NCBI GenBank assembly: GCA_035628915.1
Contig: DASPIW010000054.1
Location: forward strand, 18,587-82,586
Reading direction: 5' to 3'
Length of the DNA: 64,000 nt
Source: JARBUG01 sp035628915
GTDB lineage: Bacteria > Bacillota > Sulfobacillia > Symbiobacteriales > Symbiobacteriaceae
Every line of letters begins with the position of its first letter. Positions within the stretch are counted from its first letter, which is position 1. Below are positions 1 to 8,199 of this stretch, one piece after another. A model generated the notes under the pieces. The model had not been told where the DNA came from and searched no databases. It was given only the letters and a program-made list of their open reading frames with translations. A program made the translations under genes and the position numbers.

Positions 1-2
1 GC

Positions 3-263
3 TATGTGCGGCTGGGCGGCCACCTCTCCGTGTTGGGCTTGATCACCATCTCCGCCGAGTTTAGCATGAGCCTGACCTACGACATTCCCAAGGACAAAGT
101 CTGGGGTCAGGCAACGCTTACGGTGAAGATTGAGATTCTGTTCTTTAGCATCAGCGTCGATCTGCACGTGGAGCGCAAGTTCAAGGGCTCCGCCGGCGAC
201 CCGACGTTTGCCGATTTGATGGAGCGCAGCGACTGGGAGTCGTACGCCGAGGCGTTCGCATAA
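3..263 (+). CDS. C-terminal part of an uncharacterised protein (5'-truncated by the window)
   Basis: The reading frame is already open at the window edge (codons from base 3) and stops at 261-263, so only the last 86 or so residues are visible. The visible part is beta-rich (alternating hydrophobic pattern around LTVKIEILFFSISVDLHVERKF) and ends in an acidic segment, TFADLMERSDWESYAEAFA. No signal or catalytic motif is visible. It ends 16 nt before the next large gene, whose Shine-Dalgarno AAGGAGGA directly follows the stop, so the two are almost certainly co-transcribed and probably work together. I do not recognise the family with certainty. From memory only, similar adjacent pairs of uncharacterised proteins occur in some Actinobacteria. 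Confidence 0.6.
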   Translation, partial: YVRLGGHLSVLGLITISAEFSMSLTYDIPKDKVWGQATLTVKIEILFFSISVDLHVERKFKGSAGDPTFADLMERSDWESYAEAFA

Positions 264-279
264 GGAGGAGGCTGGGTAG

Positions 280-3200
280 ATGAAAAAGCAGACGGTGATG
301 TGGACGGCTCTGCCGAACGGCTTCGCGACCCTGCCCCCCGGCGATGGGCCGACGGCGGCGGCGCCCCGGCTCAAGCTCTCGGTCTTCGTCTCCCCCCGGC
401 TCATGACCAACGAGGGGATGCCCAAACCGAAGCTCTCGCAGTTTCCCGACTTTGTAAACTGGCCGGGCACGGGCATGACCTTCAGCGTGCGCTTCAACGG
501 GGGCGCCCCCGTGCCGGCCGCTGTGGCCAGCCCGGCGCCCAGCCCCACGCTGTGGCAGGCGCTCTTCAAGCCCACGACCTACGTGCGGCCTTACGAGTTC
601 CCCCCGCTCGACACCCGGCGGGTGCTATCGTTCCCCGTCGGGAATGTGATGGGCTTCCTCAAGCAGCAGTACACGCAGACTGCCGTGGAGGTGGGCCGTT
701 CCAAGGACAACGGGTTCCCCAGCGTGCGGGACCTGAACGAGGGCATCGGCCAAATCGCCACGTATACTGATAATAACCAGGGCCCGACCGACGGCGACTT
801 CGACCCCGAAAAGTTCCTCAAAGACCAGCTGGACCGGCAGCTGGAAAAGGCCCAGGCCGTGCCCCCCGGGCCGCCCAACCCGCTCATGGACTTCTACCAG
901 GTCAAGCATTTCTACAAGCCCAGAAGCGCCGCACGCCTGGCTGTGCCCAAGCCGGAACTGGACTTTCACCAGGTGGTCTCTTCCCTGAGCGATTACCCGG
1001 AGCTGCTGCGGCGCATGGGTCTGGTCTTCGACCTCGAAGTGCCGTTCGACCCGGCCATGCCGCCTTCGGGGTACGTACAGGTAGAAGCTTCATGGTCACC
1101 CGCGCTCGGCGCCACCACCAACATCAACCCGAAGACGCACTACATTCTCATCGGGTTGAACCAGTGGCTGCCCGCGCCGAAGCCCGGCGGCACCTCCGAA
1201 ATCGCGGATGGCATGCTGAAGCTGAACGCGCCCCCGTACGGGGTCGAGCAGGTGGATGTGGACGGCGCCGCCCTGAAGGCGATCGACTTCGCCAACAACT
1301 ACCGGCGGGCCCAGTCGTTCCGACACCGGTCGGCGGATACGCCCCAGGCCTACTCCGTGCCTGCCATGCGCTCGGGCGGGCTGTCGCTGGCGAAGACGGG
1401 CCGGGCGCTCAGCCTGGTGCAAATGCTCAAGCTGACCAAGCAAAAGAACGCCGCCGCCGAAACCGGCTCTTCGGACATCGACCTGTACGCAGAAGATGTG
1501 ACCAAGGGCTACCGGGTCGACATTTGGGATTCCCGATCCGAAGTGTGGCGGTCGCTCCACCGCCGCCAGGGCGTGTACAAGTTCACCGACGGCGGCATTC
1601 TGGTCAGCGCGGAAGACGAGGGCGCCACGACCATGGGCGTCTCCCAGTCGGCGGACGGCTTCACGCCGGACCTGTTCCTGCACGAAATCATGGTCAACTG
1701 GCAGGGCTGGAGCCTCTCGGCGCCCCGCTACGGCAAAATGATCAACAACGAGGACGCCGCCGCCACGCCGGACAACACGCCGCCTCCCGAGTTCGGGCTG
1801 GAAACGACGTTCAACCCCACCCCCCGGTCGCTGCCGAAGCTGAGGTTTGGCACGCACTATCGCATGCGCGCCCGGTGCGTGGACCTCGCCGGCAACTCGC
1901 TGCCCTATGACACAGCTGACGACACCAAGGCAACCGCCCCGAGCATGTATGGCCGCATGGAACCCGTAAGCTCCCCCATGACGCTGTTGCGGGCGCCCAC
2001 GACCCAGGGCGAATCGGTGGAGCGCATGGTGATTCGCTCCAACTACAACGCCGCCGCCACCGGCCCGAACGAGCGGCACATCGCCCCGCCCCGGGTCGCC
2101 CAGCTCATGGCCGAGTACCACGGGCTGTTCGACACCGACGCCGGGCTCGACAAGGCGGCCTATGACATGATCGTCGCCCGGGAGACGAACTACAACCCGG
2201 ACGCCGTACACCCCGAAGCACAGCTGGCGCTGCCTTACCTGGCGGATCCCATTGCCCGGGGCGCCGCCCTGCGGGGGCTGCCGGGAGCGGCGCCCAATGG
2301 CTTCACCCTGGTGCCCTTCGACGGCACCTGGCCCGACCGGCTGCCGTTCCGTGTCGTGGTGGAAGAGGGCACCGGGGCGCCCGCCTGGAACGCCGTGGAC
2401 CGGGTGCTGACCGTAAAGCTGCCCAAGGCCGAGACGGTGCGTGTTCGGCTCAGTTCGTATCTGGGTGCTGACGACCTGGGCATCATGGGGCTGTGGCAGT
2501 GGCTCACCGAAGCCGGGCTGCCCGCCGTGCAGATGAACGCGCTGCGTGCCCTGGTGCTGGGCGGCGGCCACTGGATGCTGACGCCCCACCGCAACCTGAT
2601 GCTCGTCCACGCCGTTCAGCAGCCTTTGATTGAGCCTGCCTACCAGGCCCTGGAGGCGGAGAAGGCGCTGGGCGACACCCACGCGATCATCAAGGACGAT
2701 ATCACGGTCAACGGCAAGTCTACGGACAAGCTTGACATTATGGCCACGTGGGACGAGCCGGTAGACATTCTCAAGGAGCCCAAGTGGAAGACGATCACCG
2801 GCAACGCCCACGCCGGCGAATTGCCGGTCACCTATGGTGCGGAGAGCGCCCCGCTCTTCATGAAGCACGAGTTCGGCGACACGAAGTACCGCCGGGTCAA
2901 GTACTCGGCGGTGGCGACGAGCCGCTACAAGGAGTACTTCCAGGTGCCCCACACGCAGACGATGACGCTGAATGGCACCACGGCGGTGACCGGTGACCAC
3001 ACCCCCATCGTCAAGGGCAGCGAACGCGTCAAAAGCCCCGCCGGCGACTGCGTCCGCGACGTCGACTACAAGATCGACTACGCGGCAGGCACCATCGCCC
3101 GCACCGACGGGGGCAAGATAAACAGCGGCGACACCGTGGACGTGGCGTACGCCTACCTGCCCGGCCCCGTTACCCGGGAGACGGCGGCGCCCACGGAAGT

Positions 3201-4173
3201 GGACGTGCTCAACTCAGCCCGTCCGGCCGCGCCGAAGGTGCTCTACGTGGTGCCGGTCTTCAGCTGGTCCAAGGAGGAGTTGCTGGAGGGCGAAGGCAGC
3301 GTCGCCATCCGGCGGGCCGGCGGCCTGCGGATCTACATGGAGCGCCCCTGGTTCTCTTCCGGCGATGGCGAACTGCTGGGCGCCGTGCTCTGGGTGCAGC
3401 CGAAGAGTAGCCTGATCAAGGCGCCGCCCAAGTCGCCGCCGGAGAACCTGAAACCCTTCGTCACCCAGTGGGGCATGGATCCGATCTGGCTCTCCCGTGA
3501 GACCTACGCCATCCCGACGAACGCTCACTTCCCGGGCGCCGTGGCGACGGCGGGCGGCCTGTCGATCGAAGAGGTGCAGGGCGCCACGGTGGCCGTGGCC
3601 GGCCATAAAGTCGGCTACGACGAGACACGCAAGCTCTGGTACTGCGACATGGAGATCGACGCCGGCCATTCGTATTGGCCGTTCGTCCGGCTGGCGCTGG
3701 CCCGGTACCAGCCCAAGTCGGTGACGGGCGCCCACCTTTCCCGGATTGTGCTGGCCGACTTCGCGCAGCTGGCGCCCGACCGGCTTGCCACCGTGGTCTT
3801 CGACCCGGAGAAGCCCGATCTGTGCGCCGTTACGGTCTGCGGCCCGGGCTACCGGCAGTCGGTCTTCGGGCGGGATACGACCCAGATCGAAGTGACGGTG
3901 GAGACCCGGGTGCCCAACTTGGAGGGCGAACTGGCCTGGGGCGCCGCCGGTTCGACCGTCTACCCGCTGGCGCTGACCGAAGACGACGGCGGCGACTTCA
4001 CCTGGTCCGGCGGCGTGACTCTCCCCACAGACCGGGAGTCGAAGCGGTACCGCCTGGTGATCCGGGAGTACGAACGCTTCTTGGCTGACGGTCTGTCGCA
4101 GAACTTCACGACTGCGGCTTTCGTGCCGCCCTCGGTGCGGCGCCTCGTCTACGCCGCCGTGCTGGAGCTTTAG
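280..4173 (+). CDS. Very large uncharacterised protein (1297 aa)
   Basis: ATG start with Shine-Dalgarno AAGGAGGA about 10 nt upstream; 1297 residues. No signal peptide, membrane segment, nucleotide-binding motif or obvious repeat is visible, so the product is probably cytoplasmic. The N-terminus contains a LSVFVSPRL motif near residues 33-41 and FPDFVNWPGTGMTFSV near 55-70. The rest is a mix of beta-rich segments with many Gly, Pro and Asp residues, as in multi-domain structural or surface-assembly proteins. It follows the partial gene by 16 nt and is followed by tatA after 13 nt. I do not recognise a function. A part in a large assembly, such as a phage-tail-like or extracellular complex, is possible, but nothing in the sequence proves it. 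Confidence 0.75.
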   Translation: MKKQTVMWTALPNGFATLPPGDGPTAAAPRLKLSVFVSPRLMTNEGMPKPKLSQFPDFVNWPGTGMTFSVRFNGGAPVPAAVASPAPSPTLWQALFKPTTYVRPYEFPPLDTRRVLSFPVGNVMGFLKQQYTQTAVEVGRSKDNGFPSVRDLNEGIGQIATYTDNNQGPTDGDFDPEKFLKDQLDRQLEKAQAVPPGPPNPLMDFYQVKHFYKPRSAARLAVPKPELDFHQVVSSLSDYPELLRRMGLVFDLEVPFDPAMPPSGYVQVEASWSPALGATTNINPKTHYILIGLNQWLPAPKPGGTSEIADGMLKLNAPPYGVEQVDVDGAALKAIDFANNYRRAQSFRHRSADTPQAYSVPAMRSGGLSLAKTGRALSLVQMLKLTKQKNAAAETGSSDIDLYAEDVTKGYRVDIWDSRSEVWRSLHRRQGVYKFTDGGILVSAEDEGATTMGVSQSADGFTPDLFLHEIMVNWQGWSLSAPRYGKMINNEDAAATPDNTPPPEFGLETTFNPTPRSLPKLRFGTHYRMRARCVDLAGNSLPYDTADDTKATAPSMYGRMEPVSSPMTLLRAPTTQGESVERMVIRSNYNAAATGPNERHIAPPRVAQLMAEYHGLFDTDAGLDKAAYDMIVARETNYNPDAVHPEAQLALPYLADPIARGAALRGLPGAAPNGFTLVPFDGTWPDRLPFRVVVEEGTGAPAWNAVDRVLTVKLPKAETVRVRLSSYLGADDLGIMGLWQWLTEAGLPAVQMNALRALVLGGGHWMLTPHRNLMLVHAVQQPLIEPAYQALEAEKALGDTHAIIKDDITVNGKSTDKLDIMATWDEPVDILKEPKWKTITGNAHAGELPVTYGAESAPLFMKHEFGDTKYRRVKYSAVATSRYKEYFQVPHTQTMTLNGTTAVTGDHTPIVKGSERVKSPAGDCVRDVDYKIDYAAGTIARTDGGKINSGDTVDVAYAYLPGPVTRETAAPTEVDVLNSARPAAPKVLYVVPVFSWSKEELLEGEGSVAIRRAGGLRIYMERPWFSSGDGELLGAVLWVQPKSSLIKAPPKSPPENLKPFVTQWGMDPIWLSRETYAIPTNAHFPGAVATAGGLSIEEVQGATVAVAGHKVGYDETRKLWYCDMEIDAGHSYWPFVRLALARYQPKSVTGAHLSRIVLADFAQLAPDRLATVVFDPEKPDLCAVTVCGPGYRQSVFGRDTTQIEVTVETRVPNLEGELAWGAAGSTVYPLALTEDDGGDFTWSGGVTLPTDRESKRYRLVIREYERFLADGLSQNFTTAAFVPPSVRRLVYAAVLEL

Positions 4174-4186
4174 GAGGGATGCGCAG

Positions 4187-4363
4187 GTGCTGCAGAAAAT
4201 CGGCTTGACGGAACTGGCCCTAATTCTCGTGATTGCCTTTCTGATTTTTGGGCCGTCGAAGCTGCCCCAGTTAGGCAAATCGATCGGCGAAGGCATCCGG
4301 GAATTCAGGAAGGCCTTCAAATCCGTTCACGAGGACGAAACTCACGCAGAGACAAAGGAATGA
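4187..4363 (+). CDS. tatA: Sec-independent translocase subunit TatA/TatE family (58 aa)
   Basis: GTG start with GGAGGG 8 nt upstream; 58 residues, too short for most gene finders. It has the family layout: a short N-terminal periplasmic stretch, one hydrophobic helix (LALILVIAFLIFG, about residues 10-22), the FGPSKLPQLGKSIGEGIREFRKAF hinge and amphipathic helix, and an acidic tail. The FG-P-KLP-LG-G-G-REF-KA pattern is diagnostic of TatA/E. TatA oligomers form the pore of the twin-arginine pathway, which exports folded proteins. No tatC or tatB is in the window. The position directly after the 1297-aa gene is unusual, and those proteins show no twin-arginine signals. Confidence 0.9.
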   Translation: MLQKIGLTELALILVIAFLIFGPSKLPQLGKSIGEGIREFRKAFKSVHEDETHAETKE

Positions 4364-4421
4364 TAACAACACTGAAACCCTTTCTTATCACGATTGTTAT
4401 CTACATGTCACAGTGCTGTAA

Positions 4422-4462
4422 CACGGAGGTTTTACACTTCAAGTGTGTTGACCCCCTCTGTG
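4422..4462. repeat. Imperfect inverted repeat downstream of tatA
   Basis: Outer arms CACGGAGG (4422-4429) and CCTCTGTG (4455-4462) pair with one mismatch, and inner arms ACACTT and AAGTGT flank a single base. Another inverted pair, GATAACAA (4362-4369) and TTGTTATC (4394-4401), begins at the tatA stop. These may be RNA hairpins of the tatA 3' end or operator-like elements. Confidence 0.4.
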
Positions 4463-4476
4463 TGATATAGCTTTAC

Positions 4477-4506
4477 GGCGACCTGTCCTGGGTCGCCACC
4501 TTTTTT
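4477..4506 (+). terminator. Rho-independent terminator
   Basis: Perfect 7-bp stem GGCGACC (4477-4483) / GGTCGCC (4491-4497) with a short loop, followed by ACCTTTTTTG. It is well placed to end the transcript of the 1297-aa gene and tatA. Confidence 0.8.
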
Positions 4507-4605
4507 GCCTTGGCGCGGCGCCACGACGAATGGGACCTGCGAACATACTCGCGGGTCCCATCGTATTGAATCATGGCGGCGCCTCGTTGAAAAGGGGGTG
4601 GACGC

Positions 4606-4683
4606 ATGAGCAAGCTGGAAGAAAGGCTGTTTTGGCTGATCCTTTTGGCCCTCTTGCTGAAACTCCTCACTGTTAACTTGTAG
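4606..4683 (+). CDS. Putative 25-aa membrane peptide
   Basis: ATG start 5 nt after a strong AAAGGGGGTG site; 25 codons ending in TAG. The product begins MSKLEERLFW and continues as an almost uninterrupted Leu-rich helix (LILLALLLKLL) ending TVNL, which could span a membrane once. It lies between two terminator-like hairpins, so it may be a stand-alone transcript. The strong ribosome site and hydrophobic composition argue that it is translated. No family is recognised; a small regulatory or toxin-like membrane peptide is possible. Confidence 0.45.
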   Translation: MSKLEERLFWLILLALLLKLLTVNL

Positions 4684-4730
4684 AGGGTGAGGATCTTACC
4701 CCGCAAGGAAACTAAACAACGGCGGCCGCC

Positions 4731-4762
4731 AGGCTCGGTGTGTAAGCACCGGGCCTTTCTTA
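4731..4762 (+). terminator. Terminator-like hairpin
   Basis: Arms AGGCTCGGTG (4731-4740) and CACCGGGCCT (4747-4756) pair over 10 bp with one G-T pair, followed by TTCTTATTG. It lies 47 nt after the small peptide and would end its transcript. Confidence 0.6.
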
Positions 4763-4826
4763 TTGTAGTCCGCCCTGGCAGCGTCTATACAGATGAGCCT
4801 ATTCCTGGCGCTTCGAGCGAAGCCCC

Positions 4827-4868
4827 AACTCAGGATGGTGAAGCAACAACTCAGAATGGTGAAGCCTC
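4827..4868. repeat. Two-unit 21-nt tandem repeat
   Basis: AACTCAGGATGGTGAAGCAA at 4827 is repeated almost exactly at 4848 (changes at three positions). No gene is supported here; the rest of 4763-5009 shows nothing recognisable apart from AT-rich stretches near 4950-5000 that could carry the promoter of the following operon. Confidence 0.45.
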
Positions 4869-5009
4869 ATCACTTAGCGATGAAGGAAAAGACTGTCACT
4901 CGTCATCTTTGATGACTTTTGGGACACCCCCCGTAATCACATGCCGGTGCAAAAAATTTATTTCTATTACTAGCCGTCAGATAAAAATTTTGTTACGCTA
5001 ACATTCGAG

Positions 5010-5029
5010 GGATGGTAGAGTTGCCATCC
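5010..5029. promoter_or_regulatory. Inverted repeat in the leader of the sugar operon
   Basis: GGATGG (5010-5015) and CCATCC (5024-5029) are perfect arms around an 8-nt spacer, 27 nt before the first start codon and downstream of an AT-rich segment. It could be an operator for the RpiR regulator encoded in the operon, or a leader hairpin. Confidence 0.3.
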
Positions 5030-5055
5030 ATCCATTCACAGAGGGGGCACAAGCG

Positions 5056-6402
5056 ATGAAGGGGTTCCGCCGTTCTCTTGTTGCCGGTCTGACGGTCATC
5101 ATGGCCGCAGGCCTGGTCCTTACCGGCTGCGCCGGCCAGACCAAGGAAGCTCCGAAGACCACGACTCCTGCCGCCACCGAGCCCGCCAAGAAGCCGTTTG
5201 AGGGCGTCACGCTCCGGTTCCTGGCCTCCCAGCACCCCTGGACCGATACGATCCAGAAGGAAATCGCAAAGTTTGAAGAGCAGACCGGCATGAAGGTCGC
5301 CACCGAAGTCCTGGCCGAAAACAACCTCACCCAGAAGCTGACGGTTGAGCTAACCGCCGGCACCGGCACTGTCGATGTCTTCATGCAGCGCCCGCTGCAG
5401 GAAGCCAAGCAGTTCGAGAAGAACGGCTGGTATGCCGACCTGAACACTTTCGTCAAGGACGCCAAGAAGACCCCCGCCGAGTACGACATCAACGACTTCT
5501 TCAAGGGCGCCATGGAAGTCGAAGTGCAGAACGGCCACCTGGTCGGCATCCCGCTCATTACCGAGCAGGAGATCCTTTACTACCGCAAGGACCTCTTCCA
5601 GCAGAAGGGCATCAAAGTTCCCACCACCATGGCTGAGCTCGAGGACGCTGCCAAGAAGCTGACCGATGCCAACAGCGGCTTCTACGGCATCGTGATGCGC
5701 GGCCAGGGCAACCCCGCCACCACGCAGTTCTCCAGCTTCCTTTACAGCATGGGCGGCGAATTCATTAAGGACGGCAAGTTCGTCCTAGATACGCCGGAAG
5801 CCCTCAAGGCGTTCCAGACCTACGGCAACCTGCTGGGCAAGTACGGCCCGCCCGGAGTCCTGAACATGTCCTGGCCGCAGGCCGCCGGCATCTTCGCGCA
5901 GGGCAAGGCCGCCATGTGGGTCGACGCCAACTCCCTGTACCTGAACGTCACCGCCCCCGACAAGTCCCAGGTTGGCGACAAGGTCGGTTTCGCCATGTTC
6001 CCCGCCGGCGACAAGGGCGCCCTGCCTTACTCGGTTACCTCCTGGGGCATGTCCATCGCGAAGTCTTCCAAGCAGCAGGACGCCGCCTGGGAGTTCATCA
6101 AGTGGGCGACCTCCAAGGAAATGGTCCTGAAGACCCAGTCCGCCGGCAACCCGAGCGCCCGTACCTCTGTGTGGAACAACCCCGAAGGCACCAAGTCCTG
6201 GCCCGCCGAATGGGTCGATGTGGCCAAGAAGTCCGGCGCCGTGGGCAAGTCTGCTGACCGCCCGCTGGTCATCAACGTCGGCAAGGCCCGCGACCTGGTC
6301 GGCGAAATCATCACCGCCGCCATCAACGGCAACAAGGATCTGGAAGCCATCGCCAAGGACCGGACCGTCAAGCTGAACGAGCTGCTCGCTACTGAGAAAT
6401 AA
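5056..6402 (+). CDS. ABC transporter extracellular solute-binding protein, family 1 (sugar type)
   Basis: 448 residues; ATG with AGAGGGGG upstream. The N-terminus is a lipoprotein signal (charged MKGFRR, hydrophobic core, lipobox LTGC with Cys25 as the lipidated residue), followed by a short Thr/Pro/Ala-rich linker and a type-1 binding-protein fold: LRFLASQHPWTDTIQKEIAKFEEQTG near the start, then a GIPLITEQEILYYRKDLF segment typical of carbohydrate binders. It is anchored outside the membrane and delivers substrate to the two permeases encoded next. The neighbouring catabolic genes suggest a sugar acid, oligosaccharide or polyol as substrate. A hairpin follows the gene, consistent with higher expression of the binding protein than of the permeases. 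Confidence 0.92.
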   Translation: MKGFRRSLVAGLTVIMAAGLVLTGCAGQTKEAPKTTTPAATEPAKKPFEGVTLRFLASQHPWTDTIQKEIAKFEEQTGMKVATEVLAENNLTQKLTVELTAGTGTVDVFMQRPLQEAKQFEKNGWYADLNTFVKDAKKTPAEYDINDFFKGAMEVEVQNGHLVGIPLITEQEILYYRKDLFQQKGIKVPTTMAELEDAAKKLTDANSGFYGIVMRGQGNPATTQFSSFLYSMGGEFIKDGKFVLDTPEALKAFQTYGNLLGKYGPPGVLNMSWPQAAGIFAQGKAAMWVDANSLYLNVTAPDKSQVGDKVGFAMFPAGDKGALPYSVTSWGMSIAKSSKQQDAAWEFIKWATSKEMVLKTQSAGNPSARTSVWNNPEGTKSWPAEWVDVAKKSGAVGKSADRPLVINVGKARDLVGEIITAAINGNKDLEAIAKDRTVKLNELLATEK

Positions 6403-6420
6403 CGATCGCATGACCGGACG

Positions 6421-6451
6421 GGTGCCCGGGCCACTCGTTGGCCCGGGCGCC
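6421..6451 (+). terminator. Intercistronic hairpin (attenuator-like)
   Basis: Arms GGTGCCCGGGCC (6421-6432) and GGCCCGGGCGCC (6440-6451) pair over 12 bp with one wobble and are not followed by a T-run. Hairpins at this position in ABC operons usually stabilise the upstream mRNA or permit partial read-through. Confidence 0.6.
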
Positions 6452-6492
6452 CCCATCCGGGGGTCCTGAGTCTCACCCGGGGGTGGGTTGTA

Positions 6493-7368
6493 GTGAACCG
6501 ATGGATTGAGCGGAACATCAAGTGGGTCTTCCCGGCGCCCGCCGTCATCTTCATTGTGCTGATGATGGCCTTTCCGATCATTTACACGGCGTGGATCTCT
6601 CTGACGGAGTGGTCGATGTCCGCCGTGACGCCCGCGAAGTACGTTGGGCTCAAGAACTATTTGCACATGTTCGGGAAGGACCACCGCTTCTGGATGTCCG
6701 TCTGGCGGACCTTCTACTTCACTGGCATGGCTCTGGCCGGCGAGACCCTGATCGGTCTGATTCTGGCCATGATGCTGAACCGCGACTTCCCGGGCAAGAA
6801 CCTGCTCAAGACGCTCTTCCTGCTTCCCATGGTTGCGACGCCCGTTGCCATCGGTATGGTCTGGCTGCTCATGTATGAACCGACGATCGGCTACATGAAC
6901 CACCTGCTCAAGCTGCTCCACCTGCCGCCCCAACCGTGGCTGGCTTCGGAAGCCACGGCGCTGCCGTCGCTCGTGTTGGTGGACATTTGGCAGTGGACGC
7001 CGATGATGGCCCTGATCATGCTGGCCGGCCTCGTCTCCATGCCTTCGGATCCGTTCGAGGCGGCGGAGGTGGACGGGGCGACTGCGTGGCAGACCTTCTG
7101 GCACGTCACCCTGCCCTTGCTGCGCCCGACCATCGGGGTGGCCGTGATCCTGCGGTCGATTGACGCGCTCAAGACGTTCGACATCATCTACTCGATGACG
7201 CAGGGCGGGCCCAACTACGCCACGGAGACCCTGAACCTGTACGGCTACTCGCTCGGCTTCGGTTACTTCCAGATGGGCGCCGCCAGTTCGCTGCTCATGA
7301 TCTTCTTCGCCATCGTGCTCGGCGTCGTCATCTTCCTGAACTGGGCCCGGAAGGGGGCAGTGGCATGA
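6493..7368 (+). CDS. ABC sugar transporter permease (MalF/UgpA type)
   Basis: 291 residues; GTG start preceded by GGGGGTGGG. Six hydrophobic segments, beginning with WVFPAPAVIFIVLMMAFPIIYTAWISL. The conserved cytoplasmic EAA loop is present (FEAAEVDGATAWQTFWHVTLPLLRP, about residues 188-212), which couples to the ATPase. It pairs with the next gene, with which it overlaps by 4 nt, and with the upstream binding protein. No ATPase is encoded in the operon, so a shared MsmX-like ATPase elsewhere is expected. Confidence 0.92.
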   Translation: MNRWIERNIKWVFPAPAVIFIVLMMAFPIIYTAWISLTEWSMSAVTPAKYVGLKNYLHMFGKDHRFWMSVWRTFYFTGMALAGETLIGLILAMMLNRDFPGKNLLKTLFLLPMVATPVAIGMVWLLMYEPTIGYMNHLLKLLHLPPQPWLASEATALPSLVLVDIWQWTPMMALIMLAGLVSMPSDPFEAAEVDGATAWQTFWHVTLPLLRPTIGVAVILRSIDALKTFDIIYSMTQGGPNYATETLNLYGYSLGFGYFQMGAASSLLMIFFAIVLGVVIFLNWARKGAVA

Positions 7369-8192
7369 AGCGCATTCGAAAGGTTCACCCAGCGCTCAAC
7401 GCTCTGTACATTGCGGGTCTGGTCTTCTTTTTCGTGGTCTTCATGTTTCCGTTCGCCTGGATGATCATCTCCAGCTTCAAGAACCAGGTGGAGATCATGG
7501 CCATGCCGCCCAGGTGGTTCTTTACGCCAACGCTCAAGAACTATCAGGAAGTGCTGGCCGGTCAGGACTTCATCTGGTATATCGTCAATAGCTTTATTAT
7601 CGCGGCCGGATCGACGCTGGCCGGATTGGTGCTCGGTCTGCCGGCGGCCTACGCCATCGCCCGTAAGAAGCTGCCGAGCCTGGGCTTCACCATTCTGGTG
7701 GCCCGTATCGTCCCGGGCATTACCTTCCTGATTCCCTGGTTCATGATCTTCAGCCGCCTGAAGATGGTCGACACTTTCCAGGCGCTGATTCTGTCCCACA
7801 TGCTTGTCACCATGCCCTTCGTGGTCTGGGTCATGATCCCGTTCTTCGAAGGCATTCCCGGCGACCTCGTTGAGGCTGCCCGGGTAGACGGGTGCACGGA
7901 GCAGTCCGCCTTTGTGCGGGTCGTGCTCCCGATTTCCGGCCCCGGCATTATCACCGGGTCGATCCTGGCCTTCGTCTTCTCGTGGAACAACTTCATGTTC
8001 TCGGTGATCCTGACCGGTATTCACACAAAAACACTACCGGTTGCGATCTTTAACTTCCTCACTTACACAGAGATCAACTGGGGCGGCCTGATGGCAGCGT
8101 CCGTGATTATTACCTTGCCGGTACTGGTGCTTGCCTTGCTGACCCAGAAGTATATCGTGCGCGGCCTCACCGCCGGTGCAGTGAAGGGGTAA
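7365..8192 (+). CDS. ABC sugar transporter permease (MalG/UgpE type)
   Basis: 275 residues; the ATG overlaps the previous stop (ATGA). Six predicted helices, with an EAA loop at about residues 163-190 (IPGDLVEAARVDGCTEQSAFVRVVLPISGPG). The N-terminal FFFVVFMFPFAWMIISSFK segment is typical of the MalG branch. It forms the heterodimeric channel with the preceding permease. The operon continues into the RpiR-type regulator 7 nt downstream. Confidence 0.92.
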   Translation: MKRIRKVHPALNALYIAGLVFFFVVFMFPFAWMIISSFKNQVEIMAMPPRWFFTPTLKNYQEVLAGQDFIWYIVNSFIIAAGSTLAGLVLGLPAAYAIARKKLPSLGFTILVARIVPGITFLIPWFMIFSRLKMVDTFQALILSHMLVTMPFVVWVMIPFFEGIPGDLVEAARVDGCTEQSAFVRVVLPISGPGIITGSILAFVFSWNNFMFSVILTGIHTKTLPVAIFNFLTYTEINWGGLMAASVIITLPVLVLALLTQKYIVRGLTAGAVKG

Positions 8193-8199
8193 AACATCC

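Noticed and set aside
1096..3000. A 634-codon open frame on the minus strand inside the 1297-aa gene
   Set aside because: High GC content produces long antisense frames; composition is Arg/His/Gly-rich without motifs, and the plus-strand gene has the proper start site and codon use.
4687..5001. 104-codon frame covering the 21-nt tandem repeat
   Set aside because: No ribosome site, it reads through a terminator hairpin, and the composition is not protein-like.
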